Notes: generated by a model not told the origin, from the letters alone. A DNA stretch of 64,000 nucleotides from Lathyrus oleraceus (GCF_024323335.1 NC_066583.1:13730665-13794664); one strand, 5' to 3'; shown: positions 14,310-27,260, counted from the first letter of the stretch. Numbers and translations: made by a program.

Positions 14310-14444
14310 AATCAGTCTTATTTCACGTGCACCATAGAGAATAGGAGAGAAATAATTTATTGGTCTGCTTGCACGTCTCCCAAGCTTTAACTGCTATAGA
14401 CTCTTACATATGCAAACACCAAGTTCACCCCTTAACTTTTCAAA

Positions 14445-15170
14445 CTAGACTGCACCTAGTGCCTTAGTGAAAATCTCAGCCAAATGTTTGCCAGTGGATA
14501 CATACTCAAGAGTAACAACTTTATTTCGACAAGACCCTTGATGAAATGATGACGAATGCCAATTTGCTTGGTTCTACTGTGTTGAACAAGATTCTTGGAG
14601 ATATTTATAACATCCATGTTGTCATAGAACAATGTCATGACATCTTGTCCCATATTGTACTCCTTCAACATTTGTTTCACCCAGAGTAATTGTATGTAAC
14701 TACTTCGTGCAACAATGTATTCAACTTCAGCTGTACGCAGTGAGACACAATTTTACTTCTTGTTGAACCAAGAAATTAAGTTGTTGTAAATAAAGAAACA
14801 TCCACATGATGTACTTTTTCTATCATCAACACTCCCAACCCAATCTCCATCACAATACCCTATTAGTATTGCATTTGAGTCACGAGAGTATAGAATACCA
14901 TATTCACAAGTCCCATTGATGTACTTCAAGATCCTCTTTACTTGAGTGAGATGAATGACCTTGGATTTAGCTTGATATCTAGCATAAATACCTACGACAA
15001 ATGTGATGTCAGGTATGTTAGTTGTTAAGTATAGCAAACTTACAATCATAATTATATAGAGACTTTAATATACATCAACCTTATTTTCATCCTTTGACAT
15101 CTTCAAATGAGTAGCAGATGGAGTCATCTTATGGCTTACATTATCAAGACCTGGCTTATATTTAGGTGGG
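14445..15170 (-). pseudogene. Ty1/copia reverse transcriptase end and RNase H
   Basis: On the minus strand: the end of the RT region (SLLYLTT, IPDITFVVGIYARYQ), the connection, and the copia RNase H core (GYCDGDWVGSVDDRKST with catalytic Asp, TAEVEYI with Glu, FYDNMDVINISKN with Asp, HSRTKQIGIRHHFIKGLVE), then a tail with HLAEIFTKALG. The order and motifs are those of the SIRE/Maximus lineage of legume copia elements. A stop sits at about 14753 and the frame shifts near 14525, so the polyprotein is dead. Everything upstream (gag, protease, integrase, most of RT) is missing, cut at about 15170-15200. Confidence 0.86.
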
Positions 15171-15200
15171 GTCGAACCCTTTGTTGCTATCTCTTCCAGG

Positions 15201-15500
15201 TGTCATACCCCAATTTTGTCCGGGAATTTTACTATTAAGAAATGAGATATCCCATTTGGTAGTGAAGTGAGTGTGAGGAGTACGAGTGCATGAGGTCCTA
15301 GGTTCGGATCTCCTTTTCTTTTGTTTTTCGTTTTTTGCTTTCTTTCTTTTTCTATAATTTTAATATTTTATTATTATATTAGCTATTATAATTATTATTA
15401 TCCTCTTATCTTTTCCAACCTGTTTGTCCTTCCCACCCAGGTTATCTTTATCACTTGTAGCATGTGGTTTTTGTTAATCCCAATATTTTACTACCTCAAT
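15201..15500 (+). repeat. Fragment resembling the start of a gypsy LTR
   Basis: Begins TGTCATACCCCAATTTTGTCC, the kind of start seen in the Ogre LTR at 17568, and follows directly on the cut copia RT. Only about 300 bp are present before the Athila protease remnant begins. T-rich, no gene. Confidence 0.35.
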
Positions 15501-15960
15501 CAAATTACATAAGACCTCCATGTACGAGTCTTTCAACAGGGTGGTCATTATAAACTCCATCTTCTCGTTTCCTACTTCCATGCTCAATGTACCCCTTTTT
15601 ACATCAACGATTGTGCCAACATTTCATAGAAAAGGCCTACCAACAATGATAGGCACATGGGGGTCTTCTTTAATATCAATGATGATGAAATCAACGGGTA
15701 TATAGAGATTATACAACTTAACAAACACATATTCTAATACCCCGATTGGTACAACTGATTTATCTGCAAGCTGCAGAGACATATTAGTAGGCTTCATCTC
15801 TCATATAGTCAACTTTTTTACATATGAACATGGGCATTAGGCTAACGCTAGCTCATAAATCACAAATTACCCTATCAAAACTCATGGTGCTCAATTGGCA
15901 CAAAATGGAAAAACTTCATGGATCTTTCATTTTTGGCGGCATACTATAGATTACCACATT
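15501..15960 (-). pseudogene. Decayed Athila-type retropepsin
   Basis: The minus strand between about 15785 and 15505 reads as an Athila-type aspartic protease C-terminal half: LQLADKSV, a PIGVLE segment, PVDFIIIDIKED, VPIIVGRPFL followed by a stop, then GTIVDVKRGTLSMEVGNEKMEF. The N-terminal active-site part (to about 15900) is present only in pieces (ASVSLMPM-like). Spacing and wording match the intact-looking protease of Athila F (60531-59875), so the family assignment is firm although the gene is dead. Confidence 0.72.
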
Positions 15961-17567
15961 AGTTGGTAATCATCATGGCCATAATCTCATGTTCCTCCAA
16001 CTTCCTCTTTCCGGAGAGGATTTCTTTGAGAAATTTAGCATACGTTGGTAAATGTACAGGACCTTAGTGAAAGAAAGTTCATGTAGATATTTTTAAGCAT
16101 TCTACAAAATTTATGAACTGAGCCTCCACCTTGGCTTTCACAATCCTTTCTAGGAAGGGTATTTTAGGATTGTAGGGAGGAGGAGAAATGTAGGGTGCTT
16201 CCTTATCTTCCATGTTGACCACCTCCTTTTTAGGCGGTGTTGGTTCACCCTCATTAATCTATTCTTCTTCTCACTAACACTAATTTTTCCCTCTATCTTT
16301 TTCTCAACTGAACCTTTAGAAATTTCAACCTGTACCTCATCTCTCTCAGAACTTTCTAGCTATTTTCTACTTCTTATTACTATAACATTTATCTGTCCCT
16401 AGGATTTTGCTCTGGCTGCCCCAAAAAAGATCCTTGAGGGAATGACGTTGAAGCTTGTTGTTGTGCTATTAGGGAGATCTGCGTCTCCAACATCAAATTA
16501 TGTGTGGACATGGACTCGGTTTTTATGGCCTATTGCCTAAACACCTCATTTATATGAAATTTTTTGTTTCTAAAATCATCATTTTGTCGAGTTTGTGTTG
16601 CCACGAAACTCTCCATCATGGCTTCTATGTTATACTTCATAGGAGTTGTGCCTTGTGGGTACCCTGATGGTCCCATGGAGTTTTGAGTCAGATTGTTCTT
16701 ATAAGAGAAGTTGGGGGTGGTCTTTCCACCCTGGGTTATACGTATTCAAATAAATATTTCTTCTATAATTATTGACATAGTTAACAATGTCATGATTAGA
16801 TCCCCTAACTAAAATTATTTTATAATCCCTAACGTAATGTCCGTTCACCCTGCAGACCTCACGGGAAGGGTCTGTTGGGGTGGTGAGAGTTACAACAACT
16901 ATAGGTTCAAGTGTAGGTGAGGCTACAATAAGATTTTAAAGCTTTTGGTAAAATTCATATACCTTCGCATTCATATGATTAAACTGACTAACTTCATAAA
17001 GCCCATCCTTTTAAGGGATTTACTACTTTTCTCTCGGGCGTTTCCCCATGAGTGATGGTTCTTTTCCATATACTCGATCAAATTATAAGCCATGTCTTAC
17101 AGGTTGTTCATTAGCGCACCACCGACAGACGCATCCAAAGTTATCCTCGTAGAATAGAGGAAACCATTATAAAAGATGGGTATAATGAACTACTTATGTA
17201 ACCCATGGAAAGGGAAAAGTATCAATATGTATTTGAAATGTTCCCATGCATCAAAGAGAGAATCCTCGTCCTGTTGCCTAATTTTTTTTATATTTCTTCT
17301 CACTTAGGCCGTCTTGCTTGACGGAAAGTATCACGCAAGGAAACCAACCTTGAGTTCTGCCCATGAGGTTATAGAATTTGCAGGAAAATATTATAACCAC
17401 ACTCAAGCTTGGTTCCTTAGTGAGAGTGGGAACAATATGAGACAAATTTCATTTTAATCATTTCCATTGGCCTTTAAAGTTCCATAGTTATCAACAAAAA
17501 TAGACAGATGAAGATTTGGGTTATCCGTAAGTAACCCTGAGGATTGATCTTGTTGAATCATGCCTAT
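15961..17567 (-). pseudogene. Decayed Athila-type gag
   Basis: Reading down the minus strand from 17567: a stretch with NPNLHLSIF, a weaker region with GGALMNNL (about 17120) followed by a SWG-type segment, a zinc-knuckle-like region near 16840, and YNPGWKDHP near 16730, then a poorly preserved C-terminal part. This is the order in Athila gag, and Athila F has the same phrases (GGALMNKP, YNPGWRNHP). Stops and frameshifts are frequent. The 5' end is cut exactly where the Ogre A LTR starts, so Ogre A inserted into this gag. Confidence 0.65.
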
Positions 17568-20500
17568 TGTCATACCCTAATTTTTACCCCTAATATCCCA
17601 TGTCATTTTAATCATTTTCATCATTTTCATAGAATCAAACATCTCATATGTGTGTCTTTTATGCATTACTAACCTTAGGAAACTACAAAAATATGTTTTG
17701 TCTTGTTTGATTCTTTCACAAGGTATATGTGTTGGTTTAAGGAGCTCAAGTTATTGACTAGTCAAGATTATGGGCATTCCTAATTAATTCAAGCTTCTTA
17801 TTCATTTATAATAGTCAAGTAATTTCCATTCATCATAGTCAAGTTCAAGATTGCATCCATTCAAGATCAACAAGTTCCAAATTCTTTTGATGCCTAAATT
17901 AGGGTTTTAATCAAGATTGCTCTGTGTTAACTTTTTGACCAAGATATGATCTAATCGTTTGAAATATGATTCAAGGTACTCAAGTGCTTAATTATGATCC
18001 ATTCACGTGCTTCAATTGGCTAAAGAAGTTTGATTAATTGATCATTGAAGATTTGGAATTCATCTGATGAAAAGTCAACTGCTCAAGAATCATGAAAGTA
18101 TGGTTGATGAATGCATTTGAATAAGTTAAATCAAGAAAATCAAGAAAAAGTTCAAGAATTTCAAATTTAGGGTTTTCAAACTTTCTCAAAGTTATGAAAT
18201 TGCATGTTCATGAAGCCCACTTTACAAGTTTGTAACTTCTTCCTCAAGCCATCATTTTTCATGCTCAAAGGATGTACTTGTAGATGATGTTCCATAATTC
18301 AACTTTGTAGAAAAAATGAACCAAAGATATCATAAGGATTGGAATATATGAAGTGATGAAGATGAGATCTCAAAGTTGTAAAATTGTTCAACACTTGGAA
18401 AATTTTCCAAGTGCTAAGCAGTTAAGATTGTCAAAGTTGGTGGCCAATTATCTCCATGATCCAAGATGAATCTCTTCAAATATCAAACATCAAAGTTGTA
18501 TAGGATGGGAAAATATTCCTAAATAGCCGACTATCATGAATTTATCACACTTGAGCTAGGATTTTCGAAGAATGAAAGTCACCATGTTAGGCCAAATTGA
18601 AAGTCCATCTTCATGTCAAGTTTCATGTTCAAACCAAAGCCAAACCTCAAGATCTTGCTTTGCAGCCTAAGATGCTTCTAAATCTAAGAATAATGAGTGT
18701 TTTACATAAACCATTGATGCATTACACAAGGGCTTTAACCATTATCCAAACAACATACCATTCATGGATCATTTTGCCATAAAACTTCGTTGCCATTTCC
18801 ATAAAGATCACTTTTCTCAACCACTTTTTCTTGGAGATTTGTAAATAGATCTATCTTTGACCTTACTCTATCTAAATACCAAAAGAAAAATCACTTTTGT
18901 ACTTTTCACAATTTTTTTAGATTTGATCTAAAGTCCATCAAACAATACCAATAACCACTACACCAAATCTGAATTCATTCACTATAAAAGGAGGTCTCAT
19001 TTCAATGCTCCAACATACAAAAAACATCCATCATCAAGCAATAGATAACATTGAATAATTCTTTCACTCTTTGCACATTTTCACTCAAGGAAGCTAGAGG
19101 GATCATTATTTCTCATCTAGAAGTGCTTTGGAAGGTGCAACGGACACACTCCGTTAGGTAAAAAAAAGCTCATTTTGAACTCCCTCATAAAAGTATCATT
19201 TTCACTCATTCTTGTTACCATTATGTTTATTTTGAACATGAACTCCCTCATAAAAATCTCATTTATTTTGTTATTTAGTTTTTAATTTTAAAAATCTAGA
19301 AAAAAACTTTATTATTTATTCCTTTTTATTTTTTTCATTTAAGTATGCTTTGATTCAATTTTTTCCCATGATTAATTTGCTCCCATTTTGATCCATATGT
19401 GTTGAACACCTTCATTATACTTGGACTTAGACTTGATGATAACTTTTTTATTTGATTTGTACTTGAAGTACATGGATATTTATGGTTGATGATTTGCTTT
19501 GAAACCCTAATGTATGAACCTTAGAGGCATGAACCCTAATGACTTGAACCCCTGTATGAGGTGAAGTTTTGTCATAAAATGATACTTTGATGTTATTTGA
19601 ACTTGCTCCTAAACATTTCTTTAGTCTTGATGCATGGCATAATTGTTTAAGGTTTAACATGCTTGTATGCTCCTTATAGGTCCATTTTTTAAATGCCTCG
19701 ACCATTACTTTACATGTCTTGTGATTGATAGCATGATATATCTTGTTTGATGTTTTGACTTGATGAACTTTGCAAAATTATTATTGAGGAATTTTTGCTT
19801 GTATGCTTGTATGATCCATGTTTTATGAACTATTCTCTATACCATGCCTTTTGCTCTATTATTTATTGATGGCCTCAATTGGTGTCTTAAGATGTTTAAG
19901 CTTGATACATGATAGTGATTTTGTTCATATTCTTGATTAGGGCACTTTGTTAATCCATGATATTTATTGCATGATACTTGTGCTTATGTTTCAATCCAAG
20001 GGAAATGGATTATAGTTGACTTATTGTCATGTGCATATTCACTGTGTGTGTTTGTAGCTTCCTTTACCCACCTTGTGCCCTTTAGCCCCTTCTAAACCCT
20101 AGTCCAAGCTTAGCATTTTTCAAAGTTGAACTTCTTTCCTAAAAAAACCTTGAATTTAGGTCATTGAGTTTTTAAACTTTCTTTCTTCATAAATGCTTCA
20201 AAAACACTTTTAGAATATCAAACTCTTTCTATAAGACTAAAAAACACAAATCTCATTCAAAACTTTTGCCACTTGGCTTTTTCATTTTAAACCCTTTCTC
20301 AAAAGAGACTAAACATGAATCATCTTTATTTTTTAGATATAAATCTCCTGCCCCATAGTAACGATTGAAATCGATGTTGATTCTTTTCCATATGAAGGAG
20401 TTAGTGGCATACTTGTAGGTTCTATATCCAAGTTGGAGCCCTTCCTTCATAATGATGTAAAGATCCATCTTCTCATATTTGTGGTGGTTTAGATGAGTAT

Positions 20501-20906
20501 TCTCCTTAAGATGATAACTTTTCTCTTTGTCTAAAATCAACAAAACAAACCCTTTTGTTATCTGTACCCCGAACTACGGGATTTTGATCCTTCATTGGTA
20601 CGTAGGCACAAGAGTTTATGTCTTTTCAAATAAAAAAACAATAAAACACATTTCTATTCTCATCTCCCCAATATTTAGCAAACAACAATAACTAAACACA
20701 AATATCTCAAGAGGTTCCTATAGGATACTATAGATGATTAGGATGTTAGTACCTTCCCTTTTTATAACAAACCCCCGAACCTTCAATCTCTTTATTGCAT
20801 TGTTTTTCATTGCATATTTATGGGTTATTTGATCTTTTCCCCTTCCATTGGATAAATTAAAGTACGAAGGTGACATTTTGTTTTGCGAGTCAAGTTAACC
20901 TAATAA
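17568..20906 (+). repeat. Ogre A 5' LTR (about 3.3 kb)
   Basis: Starts TGTCATACCCTAATTTTTACCCC at 17568, right at the cut in the old gag, and ends just before the primer-binding site. It contains a TATA box (18982-18990) and, near its end, the CCCCGAACTACGGGATTTTGATCC block with GTACGTAGGCA (about 20568-20610) that recurs in the Ogre LTR D at about 44692-44732. No gene inside; small open frames are chance. Confidence 0.78.
18982..18990 (+). promoter_or_regulatory. TATA box of Ogre A LTR
   Basis: CTATAAAAG about 1.4 kb into the LTR, followed by a moderately C-rich stretch with likely transcription start 25-35 bp downstream. The two other Ogre LTRs in the window have a TATA box at a comparable place. 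Confidence 0.55.
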
Positions 20907-20908
20907 CT

Positions 20909-20930
20909 TGGTCTCCGACTCTCACCACGA
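20909..20930 (+). other. Primer-binding site of Ogre A
   Basis: TGGTCTCCGACTCTCACC lies just after the LTR and before the leader phrase GGAGACTTCACTGGGGACC typical of Ogre. A tRNA-Arg primer is reported for Ogre; the match to a legume tRNA 3' end was not computed. Confidence 0.5.
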
Positions 20931-21635
20931 CAGAAATGGAGACTTCACTGGGGACCTCCCAAAGAGGGTTAAACCTATCTTGTATATATTTGTGTTATTA
21001 TATTGTTTTCTATATTGTTTGGGTTTCTTTTGGTGATTCATATGTGGTGAGATATGTCCTAACCCAAACTTGAGTACATAAATAAGATATGAGGGTGGTA
21101 TAGTCGAGAAAGCTTGGGTGGAGTAATCCCAAACAAGCTGACTTGAGAATCCCCACTTAGTGGACGCCCCTTTGAGGGTAGTCTTTGTTAAACGAGTAAT
21201 CATGAAAGAATTGCTACTTTCGACCTGGGAGCCTGAGAAACTAAGGAATTTAGTATCCCTTTACCCTAATTGGCCTTTTAGGATGTAGTGTGATGGCTAT
21301 GAAGGTGTAAACCTGAAATAGTTGATACGCGATGCTACACTCAGACGAGGTTCTCTTGAGAATATTATTAATTCCCGAGTAATTAGTGTGCTAGTAATAT
21401 CCAAACGATGGATCAATGACTTTGGGAACCTTCTTAGAACCTTGTTCTAAAAGTACAAAAAACCTTAGCACATACCTTTTTGGATGGTTGAACCAATGAC
21501 TCCATGCTCGTGACGTCGAACCTTCGAAACCCATGTTTGTGCATCCATACATTGATGCATTCATTCATAATTTTTAACCCAGTTTTCAAGGAACTTAGAA
21601 ACACTTGTTGCAAACATCACAGGAACTTTTTTACC

Positions 21636-23116
21636 ATGAATTTTGGAAGAAGAAGAACTCAAAAGTACACTTTCAAGAGTCCTAAGCTAGAAGATCTAAG
21701 AGAACTAGGGGATTTGGTTGCTAATCCACTAGGTTTCAAGGATATGAATGAGAGACTTCTGTCAATATTGAAGACCAACATAATAGATGGAATTCTTGCT
21801 ACACTAGTCCAATTCTATGATCCATTGTATCATTGCTTCACCTTTCCATATTACTAGCTTATGCCTACACTAGAGGAGTATTCCTATTTGCTTGGATTAC
21901 CTGTTTCTGATCAGATCCCATTTTCTGGATTGAAGGATATTCCTAAGGATAAAGTTATTTCTGAATCTAATCATTTGAAGATTCGTGAGATTAAAGCTCA
22001 TATGACCACCAAGGAAGGTATTCTTGGGTTGCCATCTAAGTTTCTGATGGATAAAGCTCGTCATTTTGCTAGTATGAAGAGTATGAATGCTTTCTAGGCT
22101 ATTCTTGCCTTGCTCATTTATGGATTGTTCCTCTTTCCTAATATTGACAACTTTGTTGACATTAATGCTATTAAGATATTCTTGATTGGAAATCCAGTTC
22201 CTACTCTACTTGCAGATACCTACCATTTCATTCATCTCAGAAACTCTTATAGTGGGGGGATGATTATATGGTGTGTGCCTTTGCTTTACATGTGGCTTGT
22301 TCCTCACTTGCCTCAGTCTACTGCTTTTTGGGATCTTAAGGGTGGTATTTTATGGTCCCAGAAGATTGTGTCTCTCACATTCTGATATTGAGTTGTATAG
22401 TCATACTTACGATGAAGTGAAGATCATTGATAGTTGTGGAAAGTTTCCTAATGTGCCTCTTCTCGTACAAAAGGAGGTATCAGCTGCAACCCAATTTTGG
22501 ATCGTCGTTAGCTTGGATATCCTATGAAAGATAAACCAAGAAATATCCTCTTGGAAGGCCTCTTCTTTAAAGAAGGTGAAGATAACAAAGCACTTAAGGA
22601 GAAGATTGTGCATGCCTGGCGTCATGTCCATAAAAAAGGGTGAGAAGTTCAGAGAAGCCAAACTGTGTTTCTTTGGAGCCTTATATTAATTGGGTACAAG
22701 CTAGGGCTATCAAGTTGAAGATGCCTTATCCTCACCATAAGCCTTTGCCTATAGATGCTAGAGATCCTACTGTGATTTTCATGACTGATACGGAGAAACT
22801 TCGGATTGCTTTGACCAAGGTGCAACAAGAAAGGGACGCGTAGAAGAACAAATACCAGTTTGTCAAAAATGAGAATGAAGAAATCCAAAAGCATTTGAAG
22901 AAGAATAATTAAGAGGAGCTTGCCAGCAAGAAGAGAAAGGTGCAAGAGGATTTATTTTCCTGTAGCATTCAGCCAGATACTCCTCCTGCGTCAGTTGCTT
23001 GGAAGTTGATTGCTGACAAGCTCGTGATTGAGAAGACTCAAATGGAAGGCCAGATCAAAGAGATTAACATGAAGCTACAAGGAAGGATTGGATCTTCTTC
23101 TCATGTGATACCCTAA
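21636..23116 (+). pseudogene. Ogre ORF1 (protein encoded before gag), broken
   Basis: The extra ORF that lies upstream of gag in Ogre elements; function unknown. The start is ATG at 21636 (MNFGRRRTQKY), which fits better than the upstream in-frame Met at 21504. The protein has a globular region resembling plant mobile-domain proteins (LEEYSYLLGLPV, then a Trp/Pro-rich part) and a Lys/Glu-rich coiled-coil tail (about 22780-23090). Breaks: in-frame stops at 21855 and 22095, frame changes near 22370, 22500 and 22640, further stops at 22841 and 22910. The order of conserved blocks is still intact, so decay is by point changes and small indels rather than rearrangement. Confidence 0.72.
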
Positions 23117-23413
23117 GACTCTTAGATTCTAGCTTTTATTATTTTCTATTTTGTTTAGAACTTTTGAAAGTTAAAACTTCTGATTTGTATTATTTCCACT
23201 TATTAATGTAATAAGGTTCTTTGAAAACTTCTGATTTGTATTATTTCCCTTTATAATGTTTGCAGTAATTATTAAAAGTTCTTTGAAAAAAAATTCATTT
23301 GCATTAGCATATCATGCATCATGCAAGCATTCCAGAAAACTCATTCGTGTCTTTTGTCTCCGTTAGTCAAACTGTATCATCTGTACAACACTTGAGCGGG
23401 TCGAAAAAGAAGG

Positions 23414-24860
23414 ATGGATCAACTCGAGCAAGAAAATCGGGAGCTCTAGAAAGAAGTGAACACTCTAAAAGAAAGCTTGGAAAGACTCTCCGACATGATG
23501 CAAACGTTGGTGGCTGCTCAGAGTCAACCATCACCTAATTCTAAAGAGACTATTCAAAGAACCGTGATCTCCGAGATTGTGTCTACACCTGTTTCTATGG
23601 CACCCCTCAGTGCTCCTCAGTACCACATGCCGTCCGTTTTTCCTTGGGGCATGCCTTCTAATTATATGCCATAAGGGTATCGTCCACAGGCTACCAAAGC
23701 TCCAGTTGTTACCACCGTGATGACTGTGCCACATCCCGTGGTACACACTACTCCTTATAATGAAGAACCTATCTTCCACACTGCTCCAACTGAAGGTGTT
23801 GGAATGGATGATAGAACGAACGTGTTTCTAGATCAATTCTTGGAAATGCGAAAGGAAATCAAAGCCCTCAGAGGAAAAGACTTATATGGAAAGAATGCTT
23901 CTGATCTTTGCTTAGTTACCAATGTTAAGATTTCACACAAGTTCAAGGTGTCAGACTTTGAGAAGTACAAAGGTAAATCTTTACCTCAAAGTTATCTGGT
24001 AATGTATGCTCGCAAGATATCGACCCAGACAGATAATGATCAATTGTTAATCCATTAATTTCAAGATAGCTTAACTGATGCCTCCCTCAAGTGGTACATC
24101 AGTTTGGACAATGCACAAATCCGTACTTTCAATGACCTTCGAGAAGCTTTTATCAGACAATATAAATATAATATAGACATGGCACCGGACAACGACCAAC
24201 TCCGAGCTATGTCTCAGAAGGACAATGAGAGTTTTAAGGAGTATGCTCAGAGATGGCGTGAGGTAGCCGCCCAGATCTGTCCTCCACTTGAGGAAAAAGA
24301 GATGACAAAGATTTTCTTAAAGACTTTGAGTTCGTTTTACTATGAGTGTATGATCGCAAGCACAATAAATAACTTCACTAAAATGGTGAACATGGGGATG
24401 CGACTCGAAGAGGCAGTCTATGATGGACGTTTAACTAAAGAAGTAGGTTCTTCCAATAATGTTAAGAAGTTTGGAAGTGGGTTCAATAAGAAGGTACCAA
24501 CCACAACATGTCGCATTCGTTTCTCCAATCATCAATCCACCAGTGGTAGCTCTAGCCTATCAACCATAATTTCATCAACAACCTACTCTACAATCTACTC
24601 AACAACATCAACAACCTCAACAATAGGCTCGCCCACAGTTCAACAACAATAATCATGTCCAAAGAACACCCCATTTTGATCCTATTCCAATGTCATATGC
24701 AGAGTTGTTCCCGTCTTTGTTAGCCAAAAATCACATTCAGACTCGATCTCCACCCGTTGTCCCCAAAGAAATCCCCTATTGGTACAAAGCTGATCATTTT
24801 TTGCGTACCATCAAGGAGCTCCTGGTCACAGTATAGAGAATTTTTATGGCTTAAAATCTG
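23414..24860 (+). pseudogene. Ogre A gag, broken
   Basis: Capsid-nucleocapsid polyprotein of the particle. The N-terminus (ATG at 23414) is a coiled coil (LEQENREL, then a stop, then VNTLKESLERL), followed by a Pro/Gln-rich linker, the conserved KFKVSDFEKYKG segment (about 23940), the capsid core (WYISLDNAQIRTFNDLREAF, SFKEYAQRWREVAAQI, about 24090-24290), and a Gln/Pro-rich region. A zinc-knuckle-like CCHC site near 24800 has lost its last Cys (Phe there) and has a frame change in front of it. Stops at about 23447, 23672 and 24057 and frame changes near 23450 and 24490 break the gene. Confidence 0.8.
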
Positions 24861-26640
24861 ATGTTTAAAGACTGATTAAAGGTGGCATTTTGTCCTTCAA
24901 ATATGTTAATCCGAATGTGCAGGCTAATCCTTTACCTCATCATGGGGGAGCTTTAGTAAACATGGTGCATGGTTGTCCAGGAAAATTTGCAGTCTTCGAG
25001 GTTAGGTTTATCAGAGAATCCTTAGTCAGAATGCATGCTAGTTTGACAAGGCTTGCCTTCGTTGATCATGAACACAATTACACTGCTTACAGAATTTGCT
25101 CCGTAAATCCGCGTGTGTGTCCTCTTGTATGCCAAGATATTAAGAAGTTGTTGGATCAAAGGAGTATAACGATCACCTATGATAGGAACCATGATGATGA
25201 TGAAGTTAATGTTATAGTACCTCAGTTCAATGTTCCCAAGCCTGTGGAGATCATTTACGACAATCGAAAGACTTCTGCTTCTCCTTTGGTTATCAGTTTG
25301 CCCGGTCCAACTCCTTATAATTCTGAAAAGGCTATACCATACAAGTATAACGCCACCATGATTGAAGATGGAATGGAGGTTCATTTTCCTTCCGTTGTTA
25401 ATATTACTGATGTGAGTAGAGTCACAAGAAGTGGGCGTGTGTTTGCCTTTACACCTCCCAGAAGAACTGAAGATGTCATTGTAGGGAAAACTCAGGTTGA
25501 GATTCCAGTTGAGCAGGTTAGTCAATCTAGTGGTACAAATCAGAAGGTGGATAGTGATGAGGTGCTGAAATTGATAAAGAAAAACGAGTATAACATGGTG
25601 GAGCAACTGTTGCACACACCACTAAAGATATCCATGATGTCCTTGTTAATGAGCTATGAGGCTCACCGAGAAGATTTGCAAAAGGTTTTAGAATAAACAT
25701 ATATATCTCATGACGTGATTGTGGGTCAATTTGACGGTATTGTAGCTAACATAACTGCCTATAAAAATCTGATTTTTTATAATGAAGAGCTCCTTGAAGA
25801 GGGTAGAAATCACAATATGGCGCTACATATTTCAATGAACTGTGTGAGTCACGCTCTTTCTAGTGTGCTGGTAGATATTGGATCATCACTAAATGTGATG
25901 CCTAAATCAACACTTTCCAGATTATCTTTTCAAGGCACTCCAATGAGGGGGTAGTGGGGTTATTGTGAAGGCTTTCGATGGTTCCCGCAAAACTGTTATT
26001 GGAGAGGTAGACTTGCCTATGACTATTGGTCCTCACAATTTTCAGATCACGTTACAGTTTATGGACATTGAAGCAGCATAAAATTGTTTATTAGGTCGCC
26101 AGTGGTTCCATGAGGCAGGGGTTGTCACCTCTACTCGTCATCAGAAGCTCAAATTTGTAAAGAATGGGAATTTGGTGACGATATATGGAGAACATTCTTT
26201 GATTGTGAGCCACGTTTAATCATTCTCTTATGTTGAACCTGAAGATGCTATTAGAACCCAGTTCCAAGCCTTATCTATTCCTGATTAAGATATTAAGAGA
26301 AGTAGACCATCCATTTGTTCTCTTAAAGATGCACAGAAGGTGGTCAAGACTGGTGCAATTGATGGTTGGGGGGAGGTCATGATTTTTCCAGAGAACAAGT
26401 CCCGGGAAGGTCTTGGTTTTTCTTCCTCGTCTGCAAAGGTTATCAAAAAGGATGCAGTCATACGCCTTATTCAAGAAGTGTTTTGCAACGGAGGTTTCAT
26501 TCATTCCACTCTGCCTGAAGTCAGTGTTATTATAGAATATGATCCTGAAAAGGATTCACCAGACCTTGTTGTGCATGGAGTGGTTTGTCAAAACTGGACT
26601 GTTGTTGATGTCCCATCCATTATTCACATTTCTAAGTAAT
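24861..26640 (+). pseudogene. Ogre A protease region, broken
   Basis: Region between gag and RT containing the retropepsin. Preserved blocks: NPLPHHGG (about 24930), DDDEVNVIVPQF, the conserved VTRSGRVF phrase (about 25420), DEVLKLIKKNEYNMVEQLL, and the protease core starting LVDIGSSLNVMP at about 25870. The catalytic triplet Asp-Thr-Gly is Asp-Ile-Gly here, which should abolish activity. A single stop at 25694, a frame change near 25950, stops near 26080 and 26218, and another at 26286 break it. The last conserved block is VVHGVVCQNWTVVDVPSI, ending at the stop at 26638. The parallel protease at 38290-39890 has an intact triplet. Confidence 0.8.
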
Positions 26641-26984
26641 GTTTTGTTATCCTGTCCTTTCGCACTGCCCAAGGCAAAAGATTATTTTGTAGGGCTTTCG
26701 TTTTAAAAAAATGTTTCCTTTTGCTCTTCCCAAGGCAAAAGAGTTGTGTTAGGATTTTGTTTCAAGATTTGACAATCATTAATAAAAGTGTCACCTTTTC
26801 CTTTCCATGTTATTTGTTTTTACTTTTTACTTTTTCCAGAAAATGGTAATTCTAAAACAAAAAATATAATAATCACTTGCAACATTTGCACACACTTCCA
26901 CTTATATATGTTTCTAGATTCAAGCATAATCACATGAGGATATAAATTCATGAAACATCCATTAAAAACCATGACCCTATGCCC
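26641..26984 (+). other. Putative Ogre intron between protease and RT
   Basis: About 340 bp without coding similarity, between the end of the protease region and the start of RT. Ogre elements are known to splice an intron at this place. It shares wording with 39891-40190 (TTTGTTTTTACTTTTT, AAAATGGTAAT), so it is homologous between two Ogre copies. The exact splice sites were not fixed. Confidence 0.5.
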
Positions 26985-27260
26985 TCTTCCAACTTTGAAT
27001 TCCCGGTATTTGAAGCTAAAGAGGAAAGTGTTAAAGAGATTCCTGATGAGATCTCCCGGTTACTCGAGTAGGAGGAAGAAACCATTCAGCCATACAAGGA
27101 ATCAGTGGAGGTAATCAACTTGGGTTCAGAAGAAGATAAAAAAGAGGTGAAGATTGGAGCTTTGCTTATTCCAGCGGTTAAAGAGAGAATGATAGAGCTT
27201 CTCAGAGAGTACATGGACGTGTTTTCTTGGTCCTACTAAGACATGCTAGGGTTGGTGATC
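26985..27260 (+). pseudogene. N-terminal stub of Ogre A reverse transcriptase
   Basis: Reads FPVFEAKEESVKEIPDEI, EEVKIGALL-like and YMDVFSWSY, the typical entry into Ogre RT, with stops at about 27070 and 27237. Similarity stops near 27260, where the sequence changes to that preceding the Athila B LTR. No RT catalytic motif is left. Confidence 0.65.

Noticed and set aside
22407..22945. Minus-strand frames over Ogre ORF1
   Set aside because: Shadows of the plus-strand ORF1, whose conserved blocks are recognisable.
24889..25696. 268-codon frame as an independent host gene
   Set aside because: It is the part of the Ogre protease region before the active site; the same blocks in the same order occur at 38290-38900.
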